This document shows, one piece after another, positions 10,262-22,269 of a stretch of DNA of 64,000 nucleotides. Each line of letters begins with the position of its first letter. Positions within the stretch are counted from its first letter, which is position 1. The stretch is from Leptasterias polaris (lineage: Eukaryota; Echinodermata; Asteroidea; Forcipulatida; Asteriidae), in assembly GCA_037783415.1 (NCBI GenBank), contig JAZGTN010000009.1, forward strand, positions 5,146,001 to 5,210,000. Direction: 5' to 3'. Both the position numbers and the translations under genes were made by a program. The notes under the pieces are model-generated. The model did not search any database, was not told where the DNA came from, and worked only from the letters and a program-made list of their open reading frames with translations.

Positions 10262-10885
10262 AAAACATCATTAATGATTTCACTCAAACTTATAGCCATC
10301 AAAACTTGAAAACATGTTTCTGTATACCACCTTTGACAAGTTTTTCATTTTGTTTGATAGACATCTAATTAGCGCAATTAATCCCCAATTATGATCCTAC
10401 ACTGTTACCCGATGTCTAGAGAAATCAAAGTGGAACATTATTTCGGTCACACCAAGATAGTCATCAGACCCATGGACCCCTTGCATTGGTGTTTTTTTTG
10501 TTTAGTTTTTTTGCATTTTCAAGCGTTCCCGAGACAAATAAAGTGTGAAAGAATTTTACAAAACCTAGCGCAAACCTAATTCATACGCAGGTATTTCGAC
10601 CAATGGCTACGAAAGAGTAAGTAAGTGAAGTTGAGTTTGAGCAACGTGGAAAATGAAAAATCAAAATAGTCATTCGCTTTAGTGAGGAGTCTTGCACAGC
10701 AGGGACCCTTCAAAATGAGACAAATCAACAAACCAAACCATATAGCTGTCAAAATACAGAATGTGCTTAAGTTATACACTAAGTGTGACCAGATGTTTCA
10801 GAACAGACAACGCAACTGCAATGCTTTATCGTTAATGAGTCAGTGCACATTTATAATCATTGTTGTCTCAATTTTGTGAACAAAT
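10262..10885. repeat. Left flank copy of the duplicated mucin block
   Basis: This stretch matches 18860-19450 (shared words ACATCTAATTAGC, CCCCAATTATG, AAATAAAGTGTGAAA), so similar flanks stand on both sides of the five array units. The identity is much lower than between array spacers, so this duplication is older. No exon is visible. Confidence 0.6.
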
Positions 10886-11690
10886 GATGAAATTCAGCTG
10901 AGTTATTTTTCATATCCAATTATGATGAGCCTGATATATACGTTATCAAGCCGGAAGGACAGTGAACATGCACACTGCTGGGAATGTATAAATGTTACAA
11001 TGACAAATGTAGTCTGGTTCCGCACAAACATTGTCATTGTAACAGAATATGTTATCACCAGATGATCAGACCATTCCAAATTCGAACTTTTTTCCCTCGA
11101 ACAAGAAATCCTTTGGAGCCACAAATCAAAAAAAAAATAAAGAACTACTACTCATTTTAACATAGTAATTAATTTTAATCAAGTTTTTGGCACTTCTGTG
11201 AGCATTAGGACAAGAGACGGGGTGCTTTTAGGGCGGGACCTTGCTCATAATACATTCAACATAAAGAGCGGATCGAGGATGATCTGTAATATTTACTTAT
11301 ATTTTGTCCAATAGATGGAGTCCTCAAGGGAACCAAACAGTAATATGAGGCCCTTACATCATGCTAAAAGAAGGTACAAATCTGAAAATGCGAGGTCAAA
11401 CAAACCACGAGCAAAGGACTTGTGACGTCATCGGTTGCTAGTTAGTTTGGACCTGCCGATATCAATATGCGGAGCTAACGAAAACACAATGCCAAAATTC
11501 ACTATTTGCAATCAAAAAGGCTGTTAATATGACTGTATAATAGGACGATCCAACATGTAACAAAATCAGCAAGAATTTACAACAAATTACTGATTTACGG
11601 AACAGCTTTGTGTTTGCTCACAAACACCTAAAGTATAGTTTTGTTTTAATTTGTTAAGAATAAATAAATATGAAATTGAACGAAAATTAC

Positions 11691-12149
11691 CAGTGGTAGG
11701 AGTTAAGGTTGCAGCTGGCGTGGTGACTCCCGCGGCTGGCGTGGTGACTCCCGCGGCTGGCGTGGTGACTCCCGCGGCTGGCGTGGTGACTCCCGCGGCT
11801 GGCGTGGTGACTCCCGCGGCCGGCGTGGTGACTCCCGCGGCCGGCGTGGTGACTCCCGCGGCCGGCGTGGTGACTCCCGCGGCCGGCGTGGTGACTCCCG
11901 CGGCTGGCGTGGTGACTCCCGCGGCCGGCGTGGTGACTCCCGCGGCCGGCGTGGTGACTCCCGCGGCCGGCGTGGTGACTCCCGCGGCCGGCGTGGTGAC
12001 TCCCGCGGCCGGCGTGGTGACTCCCGCGGCTGGCGTGGTGACTCCCGCGGCTGGCGTGGTGACTCCCGCGGCTGGCGTGGTGACTCCCGCGGCTGGCGTG
12101 GTGACTCCCGCGGCTGGCGTGGTGACTCCCGCGGCTGGCGTGGTGACTC
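11691..12149 (-). CDS. VTTPAAG minisatellite exon 5 (last in transcript order)
   Basis: The minus strand reads acceptor TTTTAAACCGCAG, then a phase-1 entry (GA completing a Gly codon), about 21 heptads VTTPAAG, and the tail VTTPAATLTPTTG at a GTAATT donor. The 459-bp exon is phase 1-1, so adjoining arrays keep the heptad register when spliced. Two adjacent Thr before Pro in each heptad are good candidates for mucin-type O-glycosylation. The + strand frame over the same DNA has no ATG: it starts at TTG, and the nearby ATG at 11670 is in another frame and stops within ten codons. Confidence 0.75.
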
Positions 12150-12984
12150 CTGCGGTTTAAAACAAAAACGTTTTGGTTGTTGATATTAGGGCAGTGGATA
12201 TTTTGCAAGCAAACACCTTTTTTTCAAGTAAATTACGTTATCAAGCCGGAAGGACAGTGAACATGCACACTGCTGGGAATGTATAAATGTTACAATGACA
12301 AATGTAGTCTGGTTCCGCAAAAACATTGTCATTGTAACATAATATGTTATCACCAGATGATCAGACCATTCCAAATTCGAACTTTTTTCCCTTGAACAAG
12401 AAATCCTTTGGAGCCACAAATCAAAAAAAAATAAAGAACTACTACTCATTTTAACATAGTAATTAATTTTAATCAAGTTTTTGGCACTTCTGTGAGCATT
12501 AGGACAAGAGACGGGGTGCTTTTAAGGCGGGACCTTGCTCATAATACATTCAACATAAAGAGCGGATCGAGGATGATCTGTAATATTTACTTATATTTTG
12601 TCCAATAGATGGAGTCCTCAAGGGAACCAAACAGTAATATGAGGCCCTTACATCATGCTAAAAGAAGGTACAAATCTGAAAATGCGAGGTCAAACAAACC
12701 ACGAGCAAAGGACTTGTGACGTCATCGGTTGCTAGTTAGTTTGGACCTGCCGATATCAATATGCGGAGCTAACGAAAACACAACGCCAAAATTCACTATT
12801 TGCAATCAAAAAGGCTGTTAATATGACTGTATAATAGGACGATCCAACATGTAACAAAATCAGCAAGAATTTACAACAAATTACTGATTTACGGAACAGC
12901 TTTGTGTTTGCTCACAAACACCTAAAGTATAGTTTTGTTTTAATTTGTTAAGAATAAATAAATATGAAATTGAACGAAAATTAC

Positions 12985-14157
12985 CAGTGGTAGGAGTTAA
13001 GGTTGCAGCTGGCGTGGTGACTCCCGCGGCTGGCGTGGTGACTCCCGCGGCTGGCGTGGTGACTCCCGCGGCCGGCGTGGTGACTCCCGCGGCCGGCGTG
13101 GTGACTCCCGCGGCCGGCGTGGTGACTCCCGCGGCCGGCGTGGTGACTCCCGCGGCCGGCGTGGTGACTCCCGCGGCCGGCGTGGTGACTCCCGCGGCCG
13201 GCGTGGTGACTCCCGCGGCCGGCGTGGTGACTCCCGCGGCCGGCGTGGTGGCTCCCGCGGCCGGCGTGGTGGCTCCCGCGGCCGGCGTGGTGGCTCCCGC
13301 GGCCGGCGTGGTGACTGCCGCGGCTGGCGTGGTGGCTCCCGCGGCTGGCGTGGTGGCTCCCGCGGCCGGCGTGGTGACTCCCGCGGCCGGCGTGGTGACT
13401 CCCGCGGCCGGCGTGGTGACTCCCGCGGCCGGCGTGGTGACTCCCGCGGCCGGCGTGGTGACTCCCGCGGCCGGCGTGGTGACTCCCGCGTCCGGCGTGG
13501 TGACTCCCGCGGCCGGCGTGGTGACTCCCGCGGCCGGCGTGGTGGCTCCCGCGGCCGGCGTGGTGGCTCCCGCGGCCGGCGTGGTGGCTCCCGCGGCCGG
13601 CGTGGTGACTCCCGCGGCCGGCGTGGTGACTGCCGCGGCTGGCGTGGTGGCTCCCGCGGCTGGCGTGGTGGCTCCCGCGGCCGGCGTGGTGGCTCCCGCG
13701 GCCGGCGTGGTGACTCCCGCGGCCGGCGTGGTGACTCCCGCGGCCGGCGTGGTGGCTCCCGCGGCCGGCGTGGTGGCTCCAGCGGCCGGCGTGGTGGCTC
13801 CCGCGGCCGGCGTGGTGGCTCCCGCGGCCGGCGTGGTGACTCCCGCGGCCGGCGTGGTGACTGCCGCGGCTGGCGTGGTGGCTCCCGCGGCTGGCGTGGT
13901 GGCTCCCGCGGCTGGCGTGGTGGCTCCCGCGGCCGGCGTGGTGACTCCCGCGGCCGGCGTGGTGACTCCCGCGGCCGGCGTGGTGACTCCCGCGGCCGGC
14001 GTGGTGACTCCCGCGGCCGGCGTGGTGACTCCCGCGGCCGGCGTGGTGACTCCCGCGGCCGGCGTGGTGACTCCCGCGGCCGGCGTGGTGACTCCCGCGG
14101 CCGGCGTGGTGACTCCTGCGGCCGGCGTGGTGACTCCCGCGGCCAGCGTGGTGACTC
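12985..14157 (-). CDS. VTTPAAG minisatellite exon 4
   Basis: This is the longest array: 1173 bp and about 55 heptads between the GCAG acceptor and the GTAATT donor, phase 1-1. Many units read ATTPAAG because of a T-to-C change, and three carry VTTPAAA (CTGCCG on +, at about 13315, 13630 and 13861). These three are 315 and 231 bp apart, exact multiples of 21, and are followed by the same ordered variants, so blocks of many heptads were copied within the array. Every visible change keeps the frame. Predicted product: a rigid, O-glycosylated Pro/Thr/Ala stalk segment. Confidence 0.75.
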
Positions 14158-14993
14158 CTGCGGTTTAAAACAAAAACGTTTTTGTTGTTGATATTAGGGC
14201 AGTGGATATTTTGCATGCAAACACCTTTTTTTCAAGTAAATTACGTTATCAAGCCGGAAGGACAGTGAACATGCACACTGCTGGGAATGTATAAATGTTA
14301 CAATGACAAATGTAGTCTGGTTCCGCAAAAACATTGTCATTGTAACAGAATATGTTATCACCAGATGATCAGACCATTCCAAATTCGAACTTTTTTCCCT
14401 TGAACAAGAAATCCTTTGGAGCCACAAATCAATATTTTTTTTTAGAACTACTACTCATTTTAACATAGTCATTAATTTTAATCAAGTTTTTGGCACTTCT
14501 GTGAGCATTAGGACAAGAGACGGGGTGCTTTTAGGGCGGGACCTTGCTCATAATACATTCAACATAAAGAGCGGATCGAGGATGATCTGTAATATTTACT
14601 TATATTTTGTCCAATAGATGGAGTCCTCAAGGGAACCAAACAGTAATATGAGGCCCTTACATCATGCTAAAAGAAGGTACAAATCTGAAAATGCGAGGTC
14701 AAACAAACCACGAGCAAAGGACTTGTGACGTCATCGGTTGCTAGTTAGTTTGGACCTGCCGATATCAATATGCGGAGCTAACGAAAACACAATGCCAAAA
14801 TTCACTATTTGCAATCAAAAAGGCTGTTAATATGACTGTATAATAGGACGATCCAACATGTAACAAAATCAGCAAGAATTTACAACAAATTACTGATTTA
14901 CGGAACAGCTTTGTGTTTGCTCACAAACACCTAAAGTATAGTTTTGTTTTAATTTGTTAAGAATAAATAAATATGAAATTGAACGAAAATTAC

Positions 14994-16124
14994 CAGTGGT
15001 AGGAGTTAAGGTTGCAGCTGGCGTGGTGACTCCCGCGGCTGGCGTGGTGACTCCCGCGGCTGGCGTGGTGACTCCCGCGGCTGGCGTGGTGACTCCCGCG
15101 GCTGGCGTGGTGACTCCCGCGGCCGGCGTGGTGACTCCCGCGGCCGGCGTGGTGACTCCCGCGGCCGGCGTGGTGACTCCCGCGGCCGGCGTGGTGACTC
15201 CCGCGGCTGGCGTGGTGACTCCCGCGGCCGGCGTGGTGACTCCCGCGGCCGGCGTGGTGACTCCCGCGGCCGGCGTGGTGACTCCCGCGGCCGGCGTGGT
15301 GACTCCCGCGGCCGGCGTGGTGACTCCCGCGGCCGGCGTGGTGACTCCCGCGGCTGGCGTGGTGACTCCCGCGGCCGGCGTGGTGACTCCCGCGGCTGGC
15401 GTGGTGACTCCCGCGGCCGGCGTGGTGACTCCCGCGTCCGGCGTGGTGACTCCCGCGGCCGGCGTGGTGACTCCCGCGGCCGGCGTGGTGGCTCCCGCGG
15501 CCGGCGTGGTGGCTCCCGCGGCCGGCGTGGTGGCTCCCGCGGCCGGCGTGGTGGCTCCCGCGGCCGGCGTGGTGACTCCCGCGGCCGGCGTGGTGACTCC
15601 CGCGGCCGGCGTGGTGACTCCCGCGGCCGGCGTGGTGACTCCCGCGGCCGGCGTGGTGACTCCCGCGGCCGGCGTGGTGACTCCCGCGGCCGGCGTGGTG
15701 ACTCCCGCGGCCGGCGTGGTGACTCCCGCGGCCGGCGTGGTGGCTCCCGCGGCCGGCGTGGTGGCTCCCGCGGCCGGCGTGGTGGCTCCCGCGGCTGGCG
15801 TGGTGACTCCCGCGGCCGGCGTGGTGACTCCCGCGGCCGGCGTGGTGACTCCCGCGGCCGGCGTGGTGACTCCCGCGGCCGGCGTGGTGGCTCCCGCGGC
15901 CGGCGTGGTGACTCCCGCGGCCGGCGTGGTGACTCCCGCGGCCGGCGTGGTGACTCCCGCGGCCGGCGTGGTGACTCCCGCGGCCGGCGTGGTGACTCCC
16001 GCGGCCGGCGTGGTGACTCCCGCGGCCGGCGTGGTGACTCCCGCGGCCGGCGTGGTGACTCCCGCGGCCGGCGTGGTGACTCCTGCGGCCGGCGTGGTGA
16101 CTCCCGCGGCCAGCGTGGTGACTC
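14994..16124 (-). CDS. VTTPAAG minisatellite exon 3
   Basis: 1131 bp, about 53 heptads, with the same acceptor, tail and donor as its sisters and phase 1-1. It shares ATTPAAG variants and a VTTPDAG unit (CGTCCGG on + near 15436) with the 12985 exon, marking the two as closest relatives. No frameshift or stop is seen in the VTTPAAG frame. Confidence 0.75.
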
Positions 16125-16960
16125 CTGCGGTTTAAAACAAAAACGTTTTTGTTGTTGATATTAGGGCAGTGGATATTTTGCATGCAAACACCTTTTTTTC
16201 AAGTAAATTACGTTATCAAGCCGGAAGGACAGTGAACATGCACACTGCTGGGAATGTATAAATGTTACAATGACAAATGTAGTCTGGTTCCGCAAAAACA
16301 TTGTCATTGTAACAGAATATGTTATCACCAGATGATCAGACCATTCCAAATTCGAACTTTTTTCCCTTGAACAAGAAATCCTTTGGAGCCACAAATCAAT
16401 TTTTTTTTTTAGAACTACTACTCATTTTAACATAGTCATTAATTTTAATCAAGTTTTTGGCACTTCTGTGAGCATTAGGACAAGAGACGGGGTGCTTTTA
16501 GGGCGGGACCTTGCTCATAATACATTCAACATAAAGAGCGGATCGAGGATGATCTGTAATATTTACTTATATTTTGTCCAATAGATGGAGTCCTCAAGGG
16601 AACCAAACAGTAATATGAGGCCCTTACATCATGCTAAAAGAAGGTACAAATCTGAAAATGCGAGGTCAAACAAACCACGAGCAAAGGACTTGTGACGTCA
16701 TCGGTTGCTAGTTAGTTTGGACCTGCCGATATCAATATGCGGAGCTAACGAAAACACAACGCCAAAATTCACAATTTGCAATCAAAAAGGCTGTTAATAT
16801 GACTGTATAAAAGGACGATCCAACATGTAACAAAATCAGCAAGAATTTACAACAAATTACTGATTTACGGAACAGCTTTGTGTTTGCTCACAAACACCTA
16901 AAGTATAGTTTTGTTTTAATTTGTTAAGAATAAATAAATATGAAATTGAACGAAAATTAC

Positions 16961-17629
16961 CAGTGGTAGGAGTTAAGGTTGCAGCTGGCGTGGTGACTCC
17001 CGCGGCTGGCGTGGTGACTCCCGCGGCTGGCGTGGTGACTCCCGCGTCTGGCGTGGTGACTCCCGCGGCTGGCGTGGTGACTCCCGCGGCTGGCGTGGTG
17101 ACTCCCGCGGCTGGCGTGGTGACTCCCGCGGCTGGCGTGGTGACTCCCGCGGCTGGCGTGGTGACTCCCGCGTCTGGCGTGGTGACTCCCGCGGCTGGCG
17201 TGGTGACTCCCGCGGCTGGCGTGGTGACTCCCGCGGCTGGCGTGGTGACTCCCGCGGCTGGCGTGGTGACTCCCGCGTCTGGCGTGGAGACTCCCCCGGC
17301 TGGCGTGGTGACTCCCGCGGCTGGCGTGGTGACTCCCGCGGCTGGCGTGGTGACTGCCGCGGCTGGCGTGGTGACTCCCGCGTCTGGCGTGGTGACTCCC
17401 GCGGCCGGCGTGGTGACTCCCGCGGCCGGCGTGGTGACTCCCGCGGCCGGCGTGGTGACTCCCGCGGCCGGTGTGGTGACTCCCTCGGCCGGCGTGGTGA
17501 CTCCCGCGGCCGGCGTGGTGACTCCCGCGGCCGGCGTGGTGACTCCCGCGGCCGGCGTGGTGACTCCCGCGGCCGGCGTGGTGACTCCTGCGGCCGGCGT
17601 GGTGACTCCCGCGGCCAGCGTGGTGACTC
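16961..17629 (-). CDS. VTTPAAG minisatellite exon 2
   Basis: 669 bp, about 31 heptads, phase 1-1, with the same splice sites. The array is distinct in having several D-for-A units (CGTCTGG on +) and one unit with two substitutions near 17281-17300 (VSTPAGG) but no ATTPAAG block. It therefore diverged separately from the two long arrays. Confidence 0.75.
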
Positions 17630-18465
17630 CTGCGGTTTAAAACAAAAACGTTTTTGTTGTTGATATTAGGGCAGTGGATATTTTGCATGCAAACACCTTT
17701 TTTTCAAGTAAATTACGTTATCAAGCCGGAAGGACAGTGAACATGCACACTGCTGGGAATGTATAAATATTACAATGACAAATGTAGTCTGGTTCCGCAC
17801 AAACATTGTCATTGTAACAGAATATGTTATCACCAGATGATCAGACCATTCCAAATTCGAACTTTTTTCCCTCGAACAAGAAATCCTTTGGAGCCACAAA
17901 TCAAAAAAAAAATAAAGAACTACTACTCATTTTAACATAGTAATTAATTTTAATCAAGTTTTTGGCACTTCTGTGAGCATTAGGACAAGAGACGGGGTGC
18001 TTTTAGGGCGGGACCTTGCTCATAATACATTCAACATAAAGAGCGGATCGAGGATGATCTGTAATATTTACTTATATTTTGTCCAATAGATGGAGTCCTC
18101 AAGGGAACCAAACAGTAATATGAGGCCCTTACATCATGCTAAAAGAAGGTACAAATCTGAAAATGCGAGGTCAAACAAACCACGAGCAAAGGACTTGTGA
18201 CGTCATCGGTTGCTAGTTAGTTTGGACCTGCCGATATCAATATGCGGAGCTAACGAAAACACAACGCCAAAATTCACTATTTGCAATCAAAAAGGCTGTT
18301 AATATGACTGTATAATAGGACGATCCAACATGTAACAAAATCAGCAAGAATTTACAACAAATTACTGATTTACGGAACAGCTTTGTGTTTGCTCACAAAC
18401 ACCTAAAGTATAGTTTTGTTTTAATTTGTTAAGAATATATAAATATGAAATTGAACGAAAATTAC

Positions 18466-18606
18466 CAGTGGTAGGAGTTAAGGTTGCAGCTGGCGTGGTG
18501 ACTCCCGCGGCTGGCGTGGTGACTCCCGCGGCTGGCGTGGTGACTCCCGCGGCTGGCGTGGTGACTCCCGCGGCTGGCGTGGTGACTCCCGCGGCTGGCG
18601 TGGTGA
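18466..18606 (-). CDS. VTTPAAG minisatellite exon 1 (first in transcript order, shortest)
   Basis: 141 bp, about six heptads ending in the same TLTPTTG tail and GTAATT donor. Its acceptor differs: TTATATCCAACAG followed by TC, still phase 1 (G plus TC gives the Val codon of the heptad). The sequence before it is non-repetitive and longer than in the other units, so this copy probably keeps the original exon boundary, from which the arrays at 17.6, 16.1, 14.2 and 12.1 kb derive with a deletion that brought in a new CCGCAG acceptor. Confidence 0.75.
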
Positions 18607-18859
18607 CTGTTGGATATAAAGTGCAGTGTCCAACCATAATTAGGGGCCTATGCCATAAACAAATGGATAATGACAATCTCAACTATGGTAAATGTTGGCA
18701 CAACATGATTTTATTGAAGAGGCCTCTGGATATTTTGACGTTTTCGGTTTTTGTTCAAGTAAAGGCAATCCAGCCGAAACAACACTGAACATGCGCATTG
18801 ACTGTTTCGGGGGGGATTTGGAAATATTCCAATGAACATTGTAATTAGGATTTTATGTC

Positions 18860-19450
18860 TTTGAAATATTCATTCCCCAGGTGATGTCCACTGCATTGAA
18901 TACAAAACATGTTTGTTTTTGGTATTCCTTCAAATTAACAGTCATTAAAACTAGAGAACATGTTTATACCATTTTTGTCAAACCGTTTATTTTGTTAAAT
19001 AATGGTTATCTACTGTCAGTGTTTCATCTGATCATTGGTGAAGTTCAACATACATCTAATTAGCACAACAACCCCCAATTATGCTCCCACAATGTTCCTC
19101 ATTTCTAACATACTAATGGCAGAGAAATGCAGGAGGGGTATTACGATTATGGTAAGTACGGTCAGTGTGGTATTTCTTCGCCTTTTTAAATAAAGTGTGA
19201 AATAACTTTACGACCCTTGTGCGAAACTAATGTATGGACAAGTCTTTCAACGTAGGGCAATGAAAGAAAATCTAGCTGGAGAGAAATGGGGCCACACAGA
19301 AAAAATTAAATAAAATAAAACATTGATATTTGCTTTTATTGAGGAGTCATGCCACGCAATTACCCTTAAAGTGAGACGAATTAACTTGTTTTATTAGGAA
19401 TATTAAACATAATGAAGTGATACACTAGGTGCCCTGATGTTACCTGCATT
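18860..19450. repeat. Right flank copy of the duplicated mucin block
   Basis: This is the counterpart of 10262-10885 in the same orientation, with scattered substitutions and small indels. Confidence 0.6.
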
Positions 19451-19978
19451 TGTAGGAGCAGTGATGGATTATGTAGTTGTAGCATCTGCCGCAACTGAGC
19501 TGGGAAAAAATATTCCGGCTGTCGACGTGGTCATTTGATTTGCATGATTGGGATCAATCCAAAATGGCCGCGCTCAGTAGACATTGAGAGAAGTATTTTG
19601 GAGGAAATTGAAAACCTATTACTTTAAACATCTTTTACAAAGATTATTTATTTAAAATGACACACCGGTTAACTGTTTACGTATTTTAGTCATGTAAAAT
19701 CATAGACAATCATGTCTAGGTAGTTTTTATATTTTTTGAATACAAAAATATCACATAGTTGACGAAAAATTACCGAAAAAACAAAAGCGGTCAAAGTTCA
19801 GCGTATACGCTTTACCAGCCGTTGCAAGTGTCGAATTTACGAGATATTGCTGCGCAATGTTGCAAGTAGACTGGTGCTCTGTTTATGCAAATGTTTTACT
19901 ACGGCAAGGCATGATGATCCAGTCTACGTTATCCACTCAGCTCATAAAGTGTGTATAAACAACCAACACATACATGTA

Positions 19979-20008
19979 CATCCATCCATCCATCCATCCA
20001 TCCATCCA
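19979..20008. repeat. CATC microsatellite
   Basis: Six to seven copies of the tetranucleotide CATC, possibly polymorphic. Confidence 0.9.
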
Positions 20009-20009
20009 T

Positions 20010-20960
20010 ATACTAATGCAAGCATTGGTCTGTTTGTGTAAGAAAAACTCCCAGGTGCCTGTGTAGTTCGGGCTGCAAATTTTCGTACGGCTTTATTTCG
20101 GTCCGGTGATCATACCAAGGGGGTACGATTTTTTATTTTCTTCGTATTTCAAAAAATGATTTATTTCACATATTTTTATTGAAAGAGGATGAACGACCGC
20201 ATGGTATGAAAGCGCGACTGATGAAATACGAAAACATGCGCAACGAATTGTGTTTGCCTGCGTTACGGTTGTATAGCAGGCAAAATGTGTCTGATCGGTT
20301 ATCAAAAGCATTCCGAAAGGCTGGTATGCGAGGAACAAAATAGGTATTTGGAATTTTGTTTTTAGAAGAATGTGGAGGTAGCGCAGCTGATCATTCTAGC
20401 TTGCGATTTCGGTTCAGTTTAGAACACATTGGATTGCATTTGAAAACGGTTAGACATTTTTTGTTAGTATCAAAAAGCAAACCTTACAATTTGCTGATAG
20501 CCATAAGGTTTTCCAGAGTTTTTTGCTCATTGAGTTTTATCACTGGTTGTTAATCCTGTGGGACATTTATGTTGCTGAAAAATACACCTGAGATGCACAC
20601 GGTTCATATTGAAAGGTTCGATTGTGTTTGTTACTATTTTGAACAAAGCAGTAATTTTTGGTCCAAATCTGCGCTGAACTTTCATTCATCCATCGTGTTT
20701 GACAGACTAAAGAGTCACAAACTTACAATTTTCAAAAATCAGTGTACAAATGTAACATGATTTAAGGTTGGACACTTCATTATTATTGCCTCCCCGAGGT
20801 ATTGCAAAAATCCAGGATATAATTCATTTTCCCATAAACTTCTCTCTTTTGTTTTCCTTTTTTTTTACTCAAATTTTTTTTCTGCATTCAAAACTTACTG
20901 AAACAGGGAACTAACGAAAGGCCGCGAGTAACCCTAATACATTTAAACGCATTCAGTCCA
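20010..20960. other. AT-rich sequence, nothing recognised
   Basis: Short frames on both strands (for example 20356-20553 and 20569-20760 on +) match no family and lack paired splice sites. Probably intron of the minus-strand gene. Confidence 0.4.
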
Positions 20961-20970
20961 ATCTCTTGGG

Positions 20971-21256
20971 GAGCGAAATCGCATTTCGGAAGAACGAAAG
21001 CCTATTTCGAGAGAAAAGGGCATATTTCGGGCGAACGAAAATATATTTCGGGCGAACGAAAATATATTTTGGGCAAACAAAATCGTATTTCGAGGAAACG
21101 AAAGAGTATCTTAAGGGAACGAAACCGTATTTTTAGGGAACGAAAGCGTATTTTCTAGGGAACGAAATCGTAATTCGGGGGAAAGAAAGCGTATTTCGAG
21201 GGAACGGAAGCGTATCTTGATGGAACGAAAGTGTTCGAGGAAACGAAAACGTATTT
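20971..21256. repeat. Degenerate ~24-bp minisatellite (GAACGAAA units)
   Basis: About ten imperfect units of the form GTATTTCG-x3-GAACGAAAGC follow each other, with variation in the CG-containing positions. Two adjacent units near 21025-21067 are almost identical. No coding frame runs through it. Confidence 0.8.
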
Positions 21257-21259
21257 TCT

Positions 21260-22220
21260 AAGATTAATCTATTTCGTTACTTAGAAAACACACTTCGTTC
21301 AAAAAATAAAAATAAAAAAATTGTTGTGACAAAATTATATTTTGATTGAATATAATAATATTTTGAGGAAACGAAATAATTTTTCCATGGGATTTTGTGT
21401 GTCGAGGGATTAAATAATATTTTATAATTTCTTTTCACCTACCTTTCAGGGTTTCGTTTTTTGAAATGTTTTGTCACAATTTTTGTTTAACTATTTGCAC
21501 CGTCAATATAACAAAAGTGGTATTCCTGTGTATTGACACAAATCTTATTTAATTACCAAGAAATTCAGTACAAATCGGGGAAGGAACGTTCACAGAGCAA
21601 TGTAGCGTTACGATTTGGAAACAGCGGATTCGATCAGCGAGGTGTACCGACTGGCAAACCCGTAATGACAACAATGTAGTTGGTGGTCTGGCTCCCTACC
21701 CCTCCCACATGTTCATGAACTTCCAGGTAACTATTTCTTTTGCTCGGGGCTTTCCCTCGCGCTAGCCCCACCGAACCACTCCGCCTGCCAGCTACACGAT
21801 TGCACCTGTATTATGTGTAGCTATCCCCACGATGTGCACTGTAAATCAAGCTTCCGTTGCTCGGACTCTCTGAAATGAAATCTTACGTTCGTTTTTAATT
21901 TTTTTATTTACAACTTGTATGAATACGTATTTTATATTGTCACTCATGAATAATTGTTTAACAAACAAAGTTGAATTTGGTGCAGCAATTACTTTTTATA
22001 CGGTTGGAAGTAAAACTAACTCCAAAGATCACAAGGTTATCCGAACCAAAAATGTGGTTCGGATAACCCACCTGATCTTCGTTTTGTGAAAAAAAAAAAC
22101 ACTCGACAACGATTTTGGAGTCATGTTTAAGTCTTATTTTGTAGCCGAAATAGCCCAGCAAAGCCGGTGTGTCCCATTAACCATCCAAAACACTGAAGTC
22201 TAAGGGAAAACTAAGACTAT
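21260..22220. other. Non-coding sequence with one strong hairpin
   Basis: Apart from the stem at 22025-22079 nothing is recognised. Confidence 0.4.
22025..22079. repeat. Perfect 13-bp hairpin with outer arms
   Basis: GGTTATCCGAACC (22035-22047) and its exact inverse GGTTCGGATAACC (22056-22068) flank an 8-nt loop. AAGATCA at 22025 and TGATCTT at 22073 extend the pairing. It may be a tiny MITE or an RNA stem. Confidence 0.7.
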
Positions 22221-22269
22221 AATAGGTTAGTTTATATCCTGACTCAAGGACGCCATCATGCCGAAGAAA

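Larger units (their letters stand above)
10925..18465. repeat. Five-unit tandem duplication: ~0.8-kb spacer plus VTTPAAG exon
   Basis: Five spacers (about 10925-11690, 12150-12984, 14158-14993, 16125-16960, 17630-18465) are nearly identical over ~0.8 kb, and each adjoins one minisatellite exon. Spacers at 14.16 and 16.13 share private differences (a T run instead of an A run near 14432 and 16399, and CATAGTCATT instead of CATAGTAATT). The flanking arrays at 12985 and 14994 also alone share ATTPAAG variants. The units therefore spread by stepwise tandem duplication rather than a single event. Open frames inside the spacers (for example the minus-strand MWLQRISC frame) are copied intron sequence, not exons. 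Confidence 0.9.

Noticed and set aside
10903..11124. MWLQRISCSREKSSNLEW frame conserved in all array spacers
   Set aside because: The conservation is explained by recent duplication of intron DNA, and no splice sites bound it.
11651..12160. Plus-strand protein of GVVTPAA repeats (and the similar ones at 12945, 14954, 16921)
   Set aside because: The frames begin at TTG, not ATG; the nearby ATG is in another frame and stops within ten codons. They are open only because the 21-bp unit is a multiple of three. Splice sites and phase support the minus strand.
11687..12208. Minus-strand SHHASRG or SHHAGRG repeat proteins over the arrays
   Set aside because: This is the wrong frame for the phase-1 splice sites; the VTTPAAG frame joins correctly to its neighbours.
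19444..19494. 51-bp minus-strand exon coding CGRCYNYIIHHCSYKC
   Set aside because: AG and GT sites exist and the peptide is cysteine-rich, but the phase would be 2-2, unlike the neighbouring exons, and the alternative frame 1-1 has a stop.
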